From NCBI GenBank assembly GCA_040222855.1, contig JAVKCD010000003.1, positions 1 to 64,000 of the forward strand: a stretch of DNA of 64,000 nt, written 5' to 3'. Of this stretch, positions 52,204 to 60,761 are shown one piece after another (within the stretch, counting starts at the first letter, position 1; every line of letters begins with the position of its first letter). The notes under the pieces are model-generated. The model was not told the DNA's origin and did not search any database. It saw nothing but the letters and a program-made list of their open reading frames with translations. The stretch comes from Phycisphaeraceae bacterium (GTDB lineage Bacteria > Planctomycetota > Phycisphaerae > Phycisphaerales > Phycisphaeraceae). The position numbers were made by a program, and so were the translations under genes.

Positions 52204-52986
52204 ATGGCGGAGCACTGGTCGGGTTCTGAGCGGTCGCGGGGTGTGGTGTCGCTGACGTATGACGATGGGTTGACGCATCATTGTGAGGTGGTGGGGCCGA
52301 TGCTGGCGGAGCGGGGGTTTGCGGGGACGTTTTATGTGCCGGTGTTGTCGGACCTGCTGGAGCGGCCGGAGGCGTGGGCTGCGCTGGCGGAGGCGGGACA
52401 TGAGCTGGGGAACCACACGATCTTTCATCCGTGTCGGAAGGAAGGCGGGCTCAAGGACCTGCCGTGGCTGGATGATGGGCGGGACCTGCGGCGGTACACG
52501 GTGGAGCGGTGGGCTGAGGAGGTGCGGGTGGCGAACGGGGTGCTGCGGCTGCTGGATGGTCGTGATTCGAGGAGCTACGGGAACACGTGCCATCACGAGA
52601 CCGTTGGCTTCGCTGACGCCGAGGGTGTTGGCGGCGAGGTTTCTCTCAAGCCGGTGATGCGTGAGTATTTTTCGGCGGCGCGGGGTCCGCGGCGGGAGCG
52701 GATTCTTCGGCCGGATGTTGAGGGGGGTTGTGACCTGTCGTCGCTGGGGTGTTTCAAGGGGGATGACCGGGATTTCGAGGGCATGAAGGCGGAGATTGAC
52801 GAGGCGGTGGCGTGTGGCGGGTGGATCATCTACTGCATGCACGGTGTCGGACCGGCGGAGCACAACCTGCACATCGATGTGGGGGTGCACGAGCGGGTGC
52901 TGGACTATCTGGTTGAGCTGGGGGATGCGGTGTGGGTGACTTCGGTTGATGAGGTGGCGCGCGGGCTGCGCCCGCGAGAGAGTTGA
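52204..52986 (+). CDS. Polysaccharide deacetylase (NodB/CE4 family)
   Basis: A 260-residue enzyme, probably cytosolic as no signal peptide is seen. The ATG follows GAGGAG. The catalytic TYDDG (about residues 18-22) and the histidine motif GHELGNHTIFHP (about residues 65-76) are both complete, so metal-dependent N- or O-deacetylation is likely. YCMHGVG near residue 217 corresponds to the late His motif. This contrasts with the paralogue at 43537, in which the aspartates are lost. The substrate cannot be told. Distinct gap of 255 bases upstream without a gene. Confidence 0.88.
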   Translation: MAEHWSGSERSRGVVSLTYDDGLTHHCEVVGPMLAERGFAGTFYVPVLSDLLERPEAWAALAEAGHELGNHTIFHPCRKEGGLKDLPWLDDGRDLRRYTVERWAEEVRVANGVLRLLDGRDSRSYGNTCHHETVGFADAEGVGGEVSLKPVMREYFSAARGPRRERILRPDVEGGCDLSSLGCFKGDDRDFEGMKAEIDEAVACGGWIIYCMHGVGPAEHNLHIDVGVHERVLDYLVELGDAVWVTSVDEVARGLRPRES

Positions 52987-53017
52987 AAGTAGAGAGTAGA
53001 GAGGAGAGGGAGGTGGC

Positions 53018-54415
53018 TCAGGGGTTGTGGGTGTTGGCCAGCGAGCCCATCGGGTCCCAAGGCGGCAGGACGGTGGGTTCGGTGTCGAGGGCTTTGAGGA
53101 GTTGTGGGGTGAGGTAGCGTTTGTGGGCGGCGATCTCGAACATGTACTGGTCGAACCAGTTGTCGTTCATGAGGAAGAAGCCTTTGCGGCCGAGTTCGTC
53201 GCCCCAGGAGTTTTCGACGCGCCATCGGCGGGGGGTTTCTTCGCCGTCGTGAGTGATGACATCGACGCCTGTGAAGAGCATGGCGTGGGTCATCAGCGAC
53301 TGGTGGTGCTGGAGTCTCCCGGCTTTGTCGAGGGTGTACTTGGTGTCGTAGACCTCTTCGTAGTTGAAGAGTTTGGCGTCCCAGAGCCCGAGGTTGCGCT
53401 GCATCATGGGCCCGACATCGCAGCCCATCCAGACGGGTTCGCCGTCGAGGATGGTGTTCATGGCGATTTTTTTGAGCGTGTTGGTATCGACGTTGAGGTA
53501 GATGGTTTGTGACCCGCCTTCGACGTTGCCAAGGTACTCGACGGTGTAGGTCTGGTTGTAGGGCGAGGAGGGTCTGGGGTCGTTGACGAGGCAGACGTAG
53601 TCGTCGAGGTTCTGGTCGACGTAGCGCTGGGCGAACTGCTGGGGAGTGAGTCGGCCGTCGCGGTGGAACTTGCGGTCTTTGTCGTTCCACTGCCAGTCGA
53701 AGGAGGTGGGGGGTGTGCCGAGGTGGATGGCGAGGATGTTGTAGACGTCTTCGAGGGCTTTGAGTTTGAGGTTCTGGAGGTCATCGAGTGAGGCGTCGCG
53801 GGCGGCGGCGGCGCGGAGGGTGGCGGCGGCTTCGCGGAGTTTGTGGCGGACGTTGCCGTTCATGCGTGGCGTGGAGGACGAGGAGCTTGTCTCGGGCATG
53901 ACGGCTTTGGGGACGAGGCCGTGCTTGCGGACGACGTTGACGAACATGTTCCACTGCCCGCCATCGTCAAAGGGTCGGGCGAGGAGGTAGGCGACGTGTC
54001 GGTCGCCCAGGGGTCGGTCGGCGGTGTCGATGATGCGTTGGAGGACGTAGTTGGCGCGTTCGAGTTTGTCCCAGAAGAAGGTGTAGTTCTGGGAGAACTC
54101 GAACTCGCGGAGGTTCATCTTGTTCATCGCGCCGACGCGAAGGAGGTTCAGTCCGGCGAAGAGCCAGCAGCGGCCGGATTGTTTCTGGGCGGTGACGGCC
54201 CAGTCGTCGAGAACGTGGGAGAAGGTGAAGTCGGTGTTGGTGAGGATGCGGCGGTCGAGGGCGACCTCGTCGATGGGCTGCTGGCAGACGGCGTTCTGCA
54301 TGAGTCGGGCGGTGGGCGAGGCGTCGAAGCGGGACTGCCAGCCGGTGATGAGGTCGGTGGTGAGGGTGCCGGAAGCGGAGGAGGTGGTTTCGGGGCGGGA
54401 GGGGGTCATGGTCAT
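53018..54415 (-). CDS. pepC: Aminopeptidase C / bleomycin hydrolase-type cysteine peptidase (C1B)
   Basis: A 465-residue cytosolic papain-like peptidase of the expected length. The active-site Cys is in KQSGRCWLFAGLNLLR (about residue 83); the His is in MTHAMLFTGVD (about 374) and the Asn in WRVENSWGDELG (about 400). The family's insertions and the strong VFDWQWNDKD-like segment are present. It starts at ATG 54415; no clear ribosome binding site is seen, and a second ATG follows two codons on. Known members form hexamers and trim peptides from the N-terminus. Confidence 0.93.
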   Translation of the reverse strand: MTMTPSRPETTSSASGTLTTDLITGWQSRFDASPTARLMQNAVCQQPIDEVALDRRILTNTDFTFSHVLDDWAVTAQKQSGRCWLFAGLNLLRVGAMNKMNLREFEFSQNYTFFWDKLERANYVLQRIIDTADRPLGDRHVAYLLARPFDDGGQWNMFVNVVRKHGLVPKAVMPETSSSSSTPRMNGNVRHKLREAAATLRAAAARDASLDDLQNLKLKALEDVYNILAIHLGTPPTSFDWQWNDKDRKFHRDGRLTPQQFAQRYVDQNLDDYVCLVNDPRPSSPYNQTYTVEYLGNVEGGSQTIYLNVDTNTLKKIAMNTILDGEPVWMGCDVGPMMQRNLGLWDAKLFNYEEVYDTKYTLDKAGRLQHHQSLMTHAMLFTGVDVITHDGEETPRRWRVENSWGDELGRKGFFLMNDNWFDQYMFEIAAHKRYLTPQLLKALDTEPTVLPPWDPMGSLANTHNP

Positions 54416-54583
54416 GGCAGTTTGGCTCTTTAAGACGATTTACGGGTTCATCACACGGTAGCCCGGTTACGGTCAAATCGCTAGGCCTGCCAGCCAACTG
54501 CGATCATACACATCGTCAGGGTGTGCCTTTGCCAGTTTTTTAAGGTCTGGCTTTAGCCGTTGCACGGACCCGAGGTCTCAGCC

Positions 54584-55774
54584 TCACGACCCGGTAAGAC
54601 GGGCAACATTCAGGAAGAGCCAGCACAGCAGGGCACCGGCCGCGACGGAGCCGAGGGCGGTCAGGGCGATGACGTGTCGATGTTTGAACTGGGCAATGCT
54701 CTCGCGCAGCGTGTAGCGATAGACCGAGACCTTTTGGTCGCTGCGGTAGGCCAACAGATCGTCGCAGAACTCGTTCATCGACTGATACCGATCGTCAGGG
54801 TCTTTCTGCAGTGCCTTGTAGCAGATGGCGTTTAGGACTTTCGGAATATGCTCGTCCGGAGCGACCTTGATCGGCTGGGGGGTTGGACGCTCGAGGATCA
54901 TCTCCAGCACTTCGTCGATCTTGCTGCCGAAGACCAGGTTTTCACGGGTCAGGATCTCGAAGAGGACGCTACCCATGTTGTAGATGTCGGTGCGCTCGTC
55001 GATTGTCGCTTTGCCTTCGGCTTGTTCGGGCGACATATAGAGCGGGGTGCCGTAGCGTCGGCCGGGCTGCGTCAACTCCATGCGAACCGCCTCTTTTCCC
55101 TGGGGCACTTCCACGCTGGCCAAGCTCTCCAGGTCTTTCACTTCTTCGCCATGGACCTTGGCGAGCCCCCAGTCGAGCACGGTCACTTCGCCAAAGGCGC
55201 CAACCAGGATGTTGGCTGGCTTGATATCACGATGGATGATGCCGCTGCTGTGGGCGAAGCTGAGAGTCTGGCAGGCCTGGATCATGATGTCGATGAGTCG
55301 TGAGAGGGGGAAGTCTGCCTCCATCTTGCGGTCACGCGCCGCCAGACCTTTCAGAATCAAGGAGAGGTCCTGGCCTTCGAGTTTCTTCATCGTGAAGTAC
55401 ACCGCGCCGCTGCGGTCTCGGCCAACTTCGTAGAGTGGCACGGTGCCTGGATGGGAGATCAAGGCCGTGACGCGGGCTTCGCGCAGGAAACGTGCGTTTT
55501 CCATATCCGAATCGGCGAGGTGATCGTGGAGCTTTTTGTAAACCACGACGCGGTTGAGGTTGCGATCCAGACAGGTCTGGAGTTCCGCGGTGCCGCCCTC
55601 GGTCAGGGGCTCAAAATCGGTGTACTTCAGCGAGCCACTTTTCCAGTGCTGCGGAAACAGCTCGTCAGTGGTCTCTTGATTAATCTGCCTGGTCGTGGAA
55701 CTCGGCCTATCTGACGCGGCCTGCGCATCGTCGTCCGGAGGCCGTTTCGATGAGGATGTTTCCGAGTTGGCCAT
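54584..55774 (-). CDS. PknB-type Ser/Thr protein kinase with C-terminal membrane helix
   Basis: A 396-residue kinase. The domain runs from about residue 50 to 330: YTDFEPLTEGGTAELQ (Gly loop), VVVYKKLHDH (Lys), IIHRDIKPANILV (catalytic loop), VLDWGLAK (DWG in place of DFG) and PLYMSPEQAEG (activation loop). The C-terminus is a single membrane helix (VIALTALGSVAAGALLCWLFL), with almost nothing after it, so the kinase faces the cytoplasm and has no extracellular sensor. This minimal form is common in planctomycetes. Substrates unknown. Confidence 0.92.
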   Translation of the reverse strand: MANSETSSSKRPPDDDAQAASDRPSSTTRQINQETTDELFPQHWKSGSLKYTDFEPLTEGGTAELQTCLDRNLNRVVVYKKLHDHLADSDMENARFLREARVTALISHPGTVPLYEVGRDRSGAVYFTMKKLEGQDLSLILKGLAARDRKMEADFPLSRLIDIMIQACQTLSFAHSSGIIHRDIKPANILVGAFGEVTVLDWGLAKVHGEEVKDLESLASVEVPQGKEAVRMELTQPGRRYGTPLYMSPEQAEGKATIDERTDIYNMGSVLFEILTRENLVFGSKIDEVLEMILERPTPQPIKVAPDEHIPKVLNAICYKALQKDPDDRYQSMNEFCDDLLAYRSDQKVSVYRYTLRESIAQFKHRHVIALTALGSVAAGALLCWLFLNVARLTGS

Positions 55775-55910
55775 CAGTCCATTCTAGAGCGATTCGTGTC
55801 AACACGAGTCCTTTCTACAACGATCCGCGTGATCCCGCTCACACCAGTACAGGTCCCACAGGCTGCAGGCCCGTGACAAGCAGGGCATGAGACCCCACAA
55901 AGATGCAAAA

Positions 55911-55938
55911 AACAACCCCGGCGGCTGCCGGGGTTGTT
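55911..55938 (-). terminator. Intrinsic terminator of glnII
   Basis: On the minus strand AACAACCCCGGC pairs with GCCGGGGTTGTT, a 12-bp stem with a 4-base loop, followed by a T-run (TTTTTTG). It lies about 50 bases after the glutamine synthetase stop. Confidence 0.93.
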
Positions 55939-55986
55939 GAGTCTTTCGTCAGTCGTCAATAGTCGTTAATGGCGATGTGTCCGGGC

Positions 55987-57015
55987 TTAGACGCCCAGCT
56001 TGTCACACGCGGTCTTGACGGTCTTGATGATCGCGGCGGCGACCTTGTACGGGTCGGCCTGGGAGTTGGGGCGACGGTCTTCGAGCCTGCCCTTGTAGCC
56101 CGCTTCGACGGTACCGATGGGGATACGGATTGAAGCGCCTCGGTCGGACACGCCGTAGGAGAACTTATCGATGGACTGGGTCTCGTGCAGGCCGGTCAAG
56201 CGCTGGTCGTTGTCGGCGCCGTAGACAGCGATGTGAGCCTTGATGCGGTCTTGCGTGCCGAAGGCTTGGCAGATTTTGTCGAAGACCTCCTTCTTGCCGG
56301 CGGTCCGCATGACCTCGTTGGAGAAGTTGGCGTGCATACCCGAGCCGTTCCAGTCGCCTTTGACGGGCTTGCAGTGCCAACTGATCGCCAGGTTGTATTT
56401 CTCGCCGCACCGCTCGAGCAGGTAGCGGCCGATCCACATCTCGTCGCCGGCCTGAGCGGCCCCCTTGGCAAAGCCTTGGAACTCCCACTGACCCGCCATC
56501 ACCTCGCCGTTGATGCCTTCGACGTTGAGGCCGGCTTCGAGGCACATGTCCAGGTGTTCATCGACCAGTTGGCGGCCGAAGGCATTCTGGGCACCGACCG
56601 AGCAGTAGTACGGTCCTTGGGGGCGCGGGTAGCCACCCGGGGGGAAGCCGATGGGCAGACCGGTGTCCGGGTCCATGAGCGTGTATTCCTGCTCGAATCC
56701 GAACCAGAAATCGTTGTCATCGTCGTCGATCAGTGCCCTGCCGTTGGATTCATGCGGCGTGCCGTCGGGGTTGAGCACCTCGGTCATGACGAGGTAGCCG
56801 TTCTGACGGTCGGGGTCGGGGCAGACAAAGACGGGCTTGAGCAGGCAGTCGGAGCTGCCGCCCTCGGCCTGTTGGGTCGAGGAACCATCGAAGGACCACA
56901 TCGGGCAGTCCTCCAGCTTCCCGCTGAAATCTTTGACGACCTGCGTCTTGCTGCGAAGGCCTTGAGTCGGCTTGTAGCCGTCCAGCCAGATGTATTCCAG
57001 TTTCGATTTACTCAT
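55987..57015 (-). CDS. glnII: Glutamine synthetase, type II (eukaryotic-like)
   Basis: A 342-residue enzyme that makes glutamine from glutamate, ammonia and ATP. The length and sequence match the GSII (eukaryotic and rhizobial) family rather than the 470-residue GSI: LEYIWLDGYKPTQGLRSKT at the start, WSFDGSSTQQAEG (substrate latch region), FGFEQEYTLMD, GPYYCSVGA, INGEVMAGQWEFQ and GSGMHANFSN. The Tyr adenylylation site of GSI is absent. AGGAGAG lies before the ATG at 57015. It is transcribed alone with its own terminator and a long upstream region. Confidence 0.96.
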   Translation of the reverse strand: MSKSKLEYIWLDGYKPTQGLRSKTQVVKDFSGKLEDCPMWSFDGSSTQQAEGGSSDCLLKPVFVCPDPDRQNGYLVMTEVLNPDGTPHESNGRALIDDDDNDFWFGFEQEYTLMDPDTGLPIGFPPGGYPRPQGPYYCSVGAQNAFGRQLVDEHLDMCLEAGLNVEGINGEVMAGQWEFQGFAKGAAQAGDEMWIGRYLLERCGEKYNLAISWHCKPVKGDWNGSGMHANFSNEVMRTAGKKEVFDKICQAFGTQDRIKAHIAVYGADNDQRLTGLHETQSIDKFSYGVSDRGASIRIPIGTVEAGYKGRLEDRRPNSQADPYKVAAAIIKTVKTACDKLGV

Positions 57016-57606
57016 AGTCGTTTCACTCTCCTTAAAAAGATAAAAAGATTACGATGGGTCATTTTTCGTTTCTTCTGTGACCCATGGGCAGGGCTCAGTT
57101 GCTGAGTGTCTAGCCACACCCCTGGCACAGGTTTGGGGCCTAAGACACGTGCCAAATTGAGGTGAGCTCGAGTTCATAACGTAGTTGTAGCCGAAATCTG
57201 CGGACTGTGCCTAGAGAGACTGCCTAATTTCGATGCATTTTCTTGATCTTTACGGCCCTGCTGCGCACAAAGTAAGCATTGCGCTAACCCAGTGTGTATT
57301 TATAGCAGTATAACACGCTCTATGCCAAACAATTCAGCGGCACATGGTCCGATATGCTCGTGCCCGCGGTCACTGTCCCCACATCTCAATCATCACGAGT
57401 GATGTCTGGTTGGTGACCCTATGACCTAGCGGGAGATCAGCGAGCGGCGCTCCAAGACAAAGCCTGCGGTTGGGCCGAGGACGGGGGCAGCGCAGCCAGG
57501 GTTTCCCAGCAAGATCGCGGTCAAAGACAAACTCTGGAGGCCGAGAGGGGACCTACGAGCTCATCGTTGTTGAGGTGGGGAGGACAGGAGGCGTGGATCG
57601 GGAGAA
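57016..57606. other. Gene-free region upstream of glnII, 591 bases
   Basis: This long gap separates glnII and the two-component regulator, both on the minus strand. It must contain the glnII promoter and leader, and the end of the response-regulator transcript (right side is the 3' end of that gene). TGGCAC occurs on both strands near 57125 and 57150, but without a proper -12 partner. I see no coding sequence and no clear hairpin. Confidence 0.4.
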
Positions 57607-58251
57607 TCAGGCGACCGCTTCGGCGAGCTGGAGTTCTTCGATCGCGACGGACATGCGGACGAGTTCGGCGAGGCTGGTGGCGTGCATCTTCTGCATCACG
57701 TGGGCGCGATGGACCTCGACGGTCTTCTGAGACAGGCCGAGTTCGGTGGCGATCTGCTTGTTAAGCATCCCGCGCACGACCATCTTCATCACCGTGGACT
57801 CACGGGGCGTCAGGGAATCAAGCCGCTCACAGATCGAGCGGATCTGGATATCTTCGGATTGCTGACGCTCACAGGCCTCCAGAGTCTGGTGCACACGCGA
57901 GAGCAGGACTTCGCGTGGGAACGGTTTCTCGACGAAGTCGATCGCCCCGGCTTTCATCGAGCGGACAGCGTCGGTCACGTCGGCGTGGCCGGAGATCATG
58001 ATGACCTTGAGCGTCGCCTCGGACTCGGCGAGTTTCTCCATGAGATCGACGCCTGACATCCCCGGCAAGCGAACATCGAGCAGGACGCAGCCGGTGGTCT
58101 CGAGGGTCAGGGACTCTAGAAACGTATCGGCGTCGGGGTAGAGCAGGACGGTAAGACCTTCTGATTCGAGCAACCAACGCAGCGAGTCACGAACAGCGGG
58201 GTCATCGTCGATAACGTGCACGGGAATCGAGTTGCGGTCTGGAAGTTGCAT
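57607..58251 (-). CDS. FixJ/NarL-type response regulator
   Basis: A 214-residue regulator. The receiver domain begins HVIDDDPAVRDSLRWLLES, with the phospho-Asp in CVLLDVRLPGMSG, the Thr/Ser switch in VIMISGHADV, and the Lys in VEKPFPREVLL. It is followed by a LuxR-type helix-turn-helix: LTPRESTVMKMVVRGMLNKQ and IATELGLSQKTVEVHR. The ATG at 58251 follows GGAG by eight bases; a GTG nine bases upstream is less good. It is encoded 95 bases after the FixL-like kinase and is its likely partner. Confidence 0.94.
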   Translation of the reverse strand: MQLPDRNSIPVHVIDDDPAVRDSLRWLLESEGLTVLLYPDADTFLESLTLETTGCVLLDVRLPGMSGVDLMEKLAESEATLKVIMISGHADVTDAVRSMKAGAIDFVEKPFPREVLLSRVHQTLEACERQQSEDIQIRSICERLDSLTPRESTVMKMVVRGMLNKQIATELGLSQKTVEVHRAHVMQKMHATSLAELVRMSVAIEELQLAEAVA

Positions 58252-58346
58252 GGTGATCACTCCTACCCCGTATTCGGACGAACCTCACCCCTGAGGTCAT
58301 CTAACAGTTTAATCGATTCTGTCCCCATCGAAAAGCCTAAAACGAC

Positions 58347-59642
58347 TTAAACGGTCAGATCGTCAGATGGGGTCACGGGGAGTTCGATGATCATCTCAAG
58401 GCCAGAAGGCATCCGGCGGTGGGCGGAGAGGCAGCCACGCTGGGCCTCGATGATGCGCTTGGCGATGGCCAGACCGATGCCCATGCCCTCTTTTTTCGTC
58501 GTGTAGAACGGCTCGAAAATGCGGATGAGGTCATCTGCGGGGACGCCCGGGCCCCAGTCGCGGACACGGACCTGGACCCAGTTGTGATTGCTAGAGACAG
58601 TGGTCCGAAGACGGATTTGGCGGTTCTCGGGGGCAACGTCGCTGGAGGCATCCAGGGCGTTGTGAACCACATTAAACAGGACCTGCTTAAAAAGGATGGG
58701 ATCGCCTCGCGTGGTAAGGAGATGGTCGGCAGGATCAAAATCAATCCGAATCTGACGCGAACGCGCCGTAAACTCCGTCAGACTCAGGGTCTCCGAGACC
58801 AGCTCATTGATGTTGAGGGGCACAACCTGCGCCTGGCGCTTACGGAAGAACTCGCGAAGCTGGCGGATGACGTTGCCCGCTCGTTCGGCCTGCGCCGCCA
58901 CCTCACGCAGGGGTACAGCGAGTTCTTCGATGCTGGCGTCGCCTTTTTCCATGCGTTTGAGGACCGCCGAGGCGTAGTTCGAGATCGCGGCGAGGGGCTG
59001 GTTGAGCTCGTGGGCGAGCGCGGTGGCGGTCTCGCCCAGAACCGAGATTCTTGAGACGTGGGCGAGCTCTTCGCGGTGCTCGGTGAGTTGCTGTTCGGCA
59101 GCGTGCCGGCTGTCGATCTCGTGGCGGAGTTCTGTGTTGAGCTGCTGGAGTTCCTGGGTTCTGTGGGCGATGCGAGCCTCGAGTTCGGCGTTTTCCTGCT
59201 CGAGAAGGTCCTGAGCAGCGCGTATTTCGGCCATGTCCTCGATCACAATGAGGCAACCGGTGAGTGAGGTGGTCGCATCAGTTTCAGGGATTAGTCTGAT
59301 TCGGACGGTCCGGGGCTTGGCATCGGCGGGCAGGGGAAGCGTCGCTTCGTGCTCGACCGTGTGCCCCTCGTGGACCTGCGGGCAGCCCTGCTTGAGGATG
59401 TGGTAGGCCTCGTCGCCGAAGAGGTCGCGGATGGACTGGCCGATGATCTGCGAGGCGGGCTGGCCGAGCCAGCGGGAGGCCCGGTTGTTCGCGAACCGGC
59501 AGGTCTCATCCGGCAGCGAGATGAACAAAATAGCCCAGGGCAGGGCGTCGACAATGTGATGCGGCGGATGGCCCAAGCTAGCCTGATCGGGAGTCGATGA
59601 ACGCTTTCCCATAGACACGAAGTCTGGCAGGCTTCGGGGCAT
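58347..59642 (-). CDS. FixL-like PAS sensor histidine kinase
   Basis: A 431-residue, apparently soluble kinase, with one PAS domain at about residues 25-130 (ALPWAILFISLPDETCRFANNRASRWLG-type opening), a coiled-coil linker, and HisKA (ETATALAHELNQPLAAISNYAS, phospho-His in the middle). The ATPase domain shows NVVHNALDAS, DWGPGVP and TTKKEGMGIGLAI. The overall plan is that of FixL/DctB-type kinases. The PAS domain lacks clear haem-ligand evidence, so the signal is unknown. The start is set at ATG 59642; longer frames to 59837 would run into the divergent promoter. The next gene upstream is divergent. Confidence 0.88.
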   Translation of the reverse strand: MPRSLPDFVSMGKRSSTPDQASLGHPPHHIVDALPWAILFISLPDETCRFANNRASRWLGQPASQIIGQSIRDLFGDEAYHILKQGCPQVHEGHTVEHEATLPLPADAKPRTVRIRLIPETDATTSLTGCLIVIEDMAEIRAAQDLLEQENAELEARIAHRTQELQQLNTELRHEIDSRHAAEQQLTEHREELAHVSRISVLGETATALAHELNQPLAAISNYASAVLKRMEKGDASIEELAVPLREVAAQAERAGNVIRQLREFFRKRQAQVVPLNINELVSETLSLTEFTARSRQIRIDFDPADHLLTTRGDPILFKQVLFNVVHNALDASSDVAPENRQIRLRTTVSSNHNWVQVRVRDWGPGVPADDLIRIFEPFYTTKKEGMGIGLAIAKRIIEAQRGCLSAHRRMPSGLEMIIELPVTPSDDLTV

Positions 59643-59825
59643 GAGGCAAATGGTAGTTGGGCGGCGATTTGACAAAGGCGTGCCGTCGGGGATGCTGTCG
59701 GCGGCTGGGCCAATGGGTCTGGCGTGTTGGGCCGCTGGCGTGAAGGCGTTCGTGGCTAATTGAGGTGGGCTGTCCGACTCGCGGCCGGACTGGCTCTGAT
59801 CACTACCGGCCGCGTGGGCTTGTCC

Positions 59826-60761
59826 ATGATTCCTCACGAACCCCAGCGTCGCCCTCAGATGGGCTTCTTGTATCTACCCCCCTACCGGGTCCAGGGCTTG
59901 TCGGTCGCCGGTGAAGAGACGGTCGTCCAGGTCCCCGAACTCGATGTCTGTTTTGACATCGGGTTGTGTCCCCGGCCCGCGCTGAGTGCGAATCACGTCG
60001 CGCTGTCGCACGGCCACATGGATCACGCCGCCGCGTTGACCTACTACCTGTCCCAGCGGCATTTCCAGGGCATGGGAACCGGCACGGTGCTCTGCCATCC
60101 CGAGATGGAAGCCCCGATTCGTGGCCTGATGGACGCCTGGGTGTCGGTGGAGAACCAGAAGACGCCTTACAACCTCGTGCCGATGGAGGCCGAGGCCGAA
60201 TACAAGATCAAGAACGATCACTACCTCCGTGCGTTCAAGACCAGCCACACCGTGCCGTCGCTCGGGTTCGTGGTGGTCGAGAGGCGGAGCAAGCTCAAGC
60301 CCGAATACAACGGCCTGCCGCAGGCGAAGCTGGTCGAACTCAAGCAGAAGGGCGAGGAGATCACACGAACGCTGGAGATCCCGCTGGTGGCTTATCTCGG
60401 CGACACCGCCTGGGGTGAGCACTTCGAGCGCCCCGATGTGCTCCAGAGCAAAATCCTGATTACCGAGTGCACCTTCCTCGAACGCGATGACCACGCCCGG
60501 GCCAAAGTGGGCAAGCACCTGCACCTGAATAACATCGTTGAGCTGCTGAAGGTGGCTGCGTCGCCTTATGTCGTGCTGACGCACCTTTCCCGGCGAACGA
60601 ACATGGGCGCGGCACGGAAGGTGATCGATCAGGCGATCCCCGAGCAGGATCGCGAGCGATTGTTCGTGCTGATGGATCACCGAAGCAATCGACGCCGGTA
60701 CGAGGAGCAGCAGGCGGCGGTGGCAGCGGACACGACCGAGGGGTCGGGCGAGGCGTCATGA
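59826..60761 (+). CDS. Metallo-beta-lactamase-fold hydrolase (RNase Z-like)
   Basis: A 311-residue metal-dependent hydrolase. The zinc-binding motif is SHGHMDHAAALTYYL (about residues 66-80), with more ligands in FKTSHTVPSLGFVV, LGDTA and VVLTHLSRR. This layout resembles RNase Z/ElaC-type proteins, with an exosite-like insertion, but it is also seen in other MBL-fold enzymes. Start is at ATG 59826; a TG-rich upstream frame from 59760 would overlap the divergent kinase start. Its stop overlaps the ATG of the RsmJ-type gene (ATGA), so the pair is coupled. An RNA-processing role would suit this partner. Confidence 0.82.
   Translation: MIPHEPQRRPQMGFLYLPPYRVQGLSVAGEETVVQVPELDVCFDIGLCPRPALSANHVALSHGHMDHAAALTYYLSQRHFQGMGTGTVLCHPEMEAPIRGLMDAWVSVENQKTPYNLVPMEAEAEYKIKNDHYLRAFKTSHTVPSLGFVVVERRSKLKPEYNGLPQAKLVELKQKGEEITRTLEIPLVAYLGDTAWGEHFERPDVLQSKILITECTFLERDDHARAKVGKHLHLNNIVELLKVAASPYVVLTHLSRRTNMGAARKVIDQAIPEQDRERLFVLMDHRSNRRRYEEQQAAVAADTTEGSGEAS

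Noticed and set aside
50878-52890. A 670-codon minus-strand open frame
   Set aside because: It is a mirror image of G-rich codon bias over two real plus-strand genes with dockerin, anchor and deacetylase motifs. It has a low-complexity Pro/His/Arg composition and no motif.
56185-57105. A 306-codon plus-strand open frame
   Set aside because: Antisense to glnII and extends into its promoter; no homology-like pattern.
57123-57160. Sigma-54-like promoter before glnII (TGGCAC on both strands)
   Set aside because: Neither copy has the TTGC element five bases on; the better one points away from glnII.
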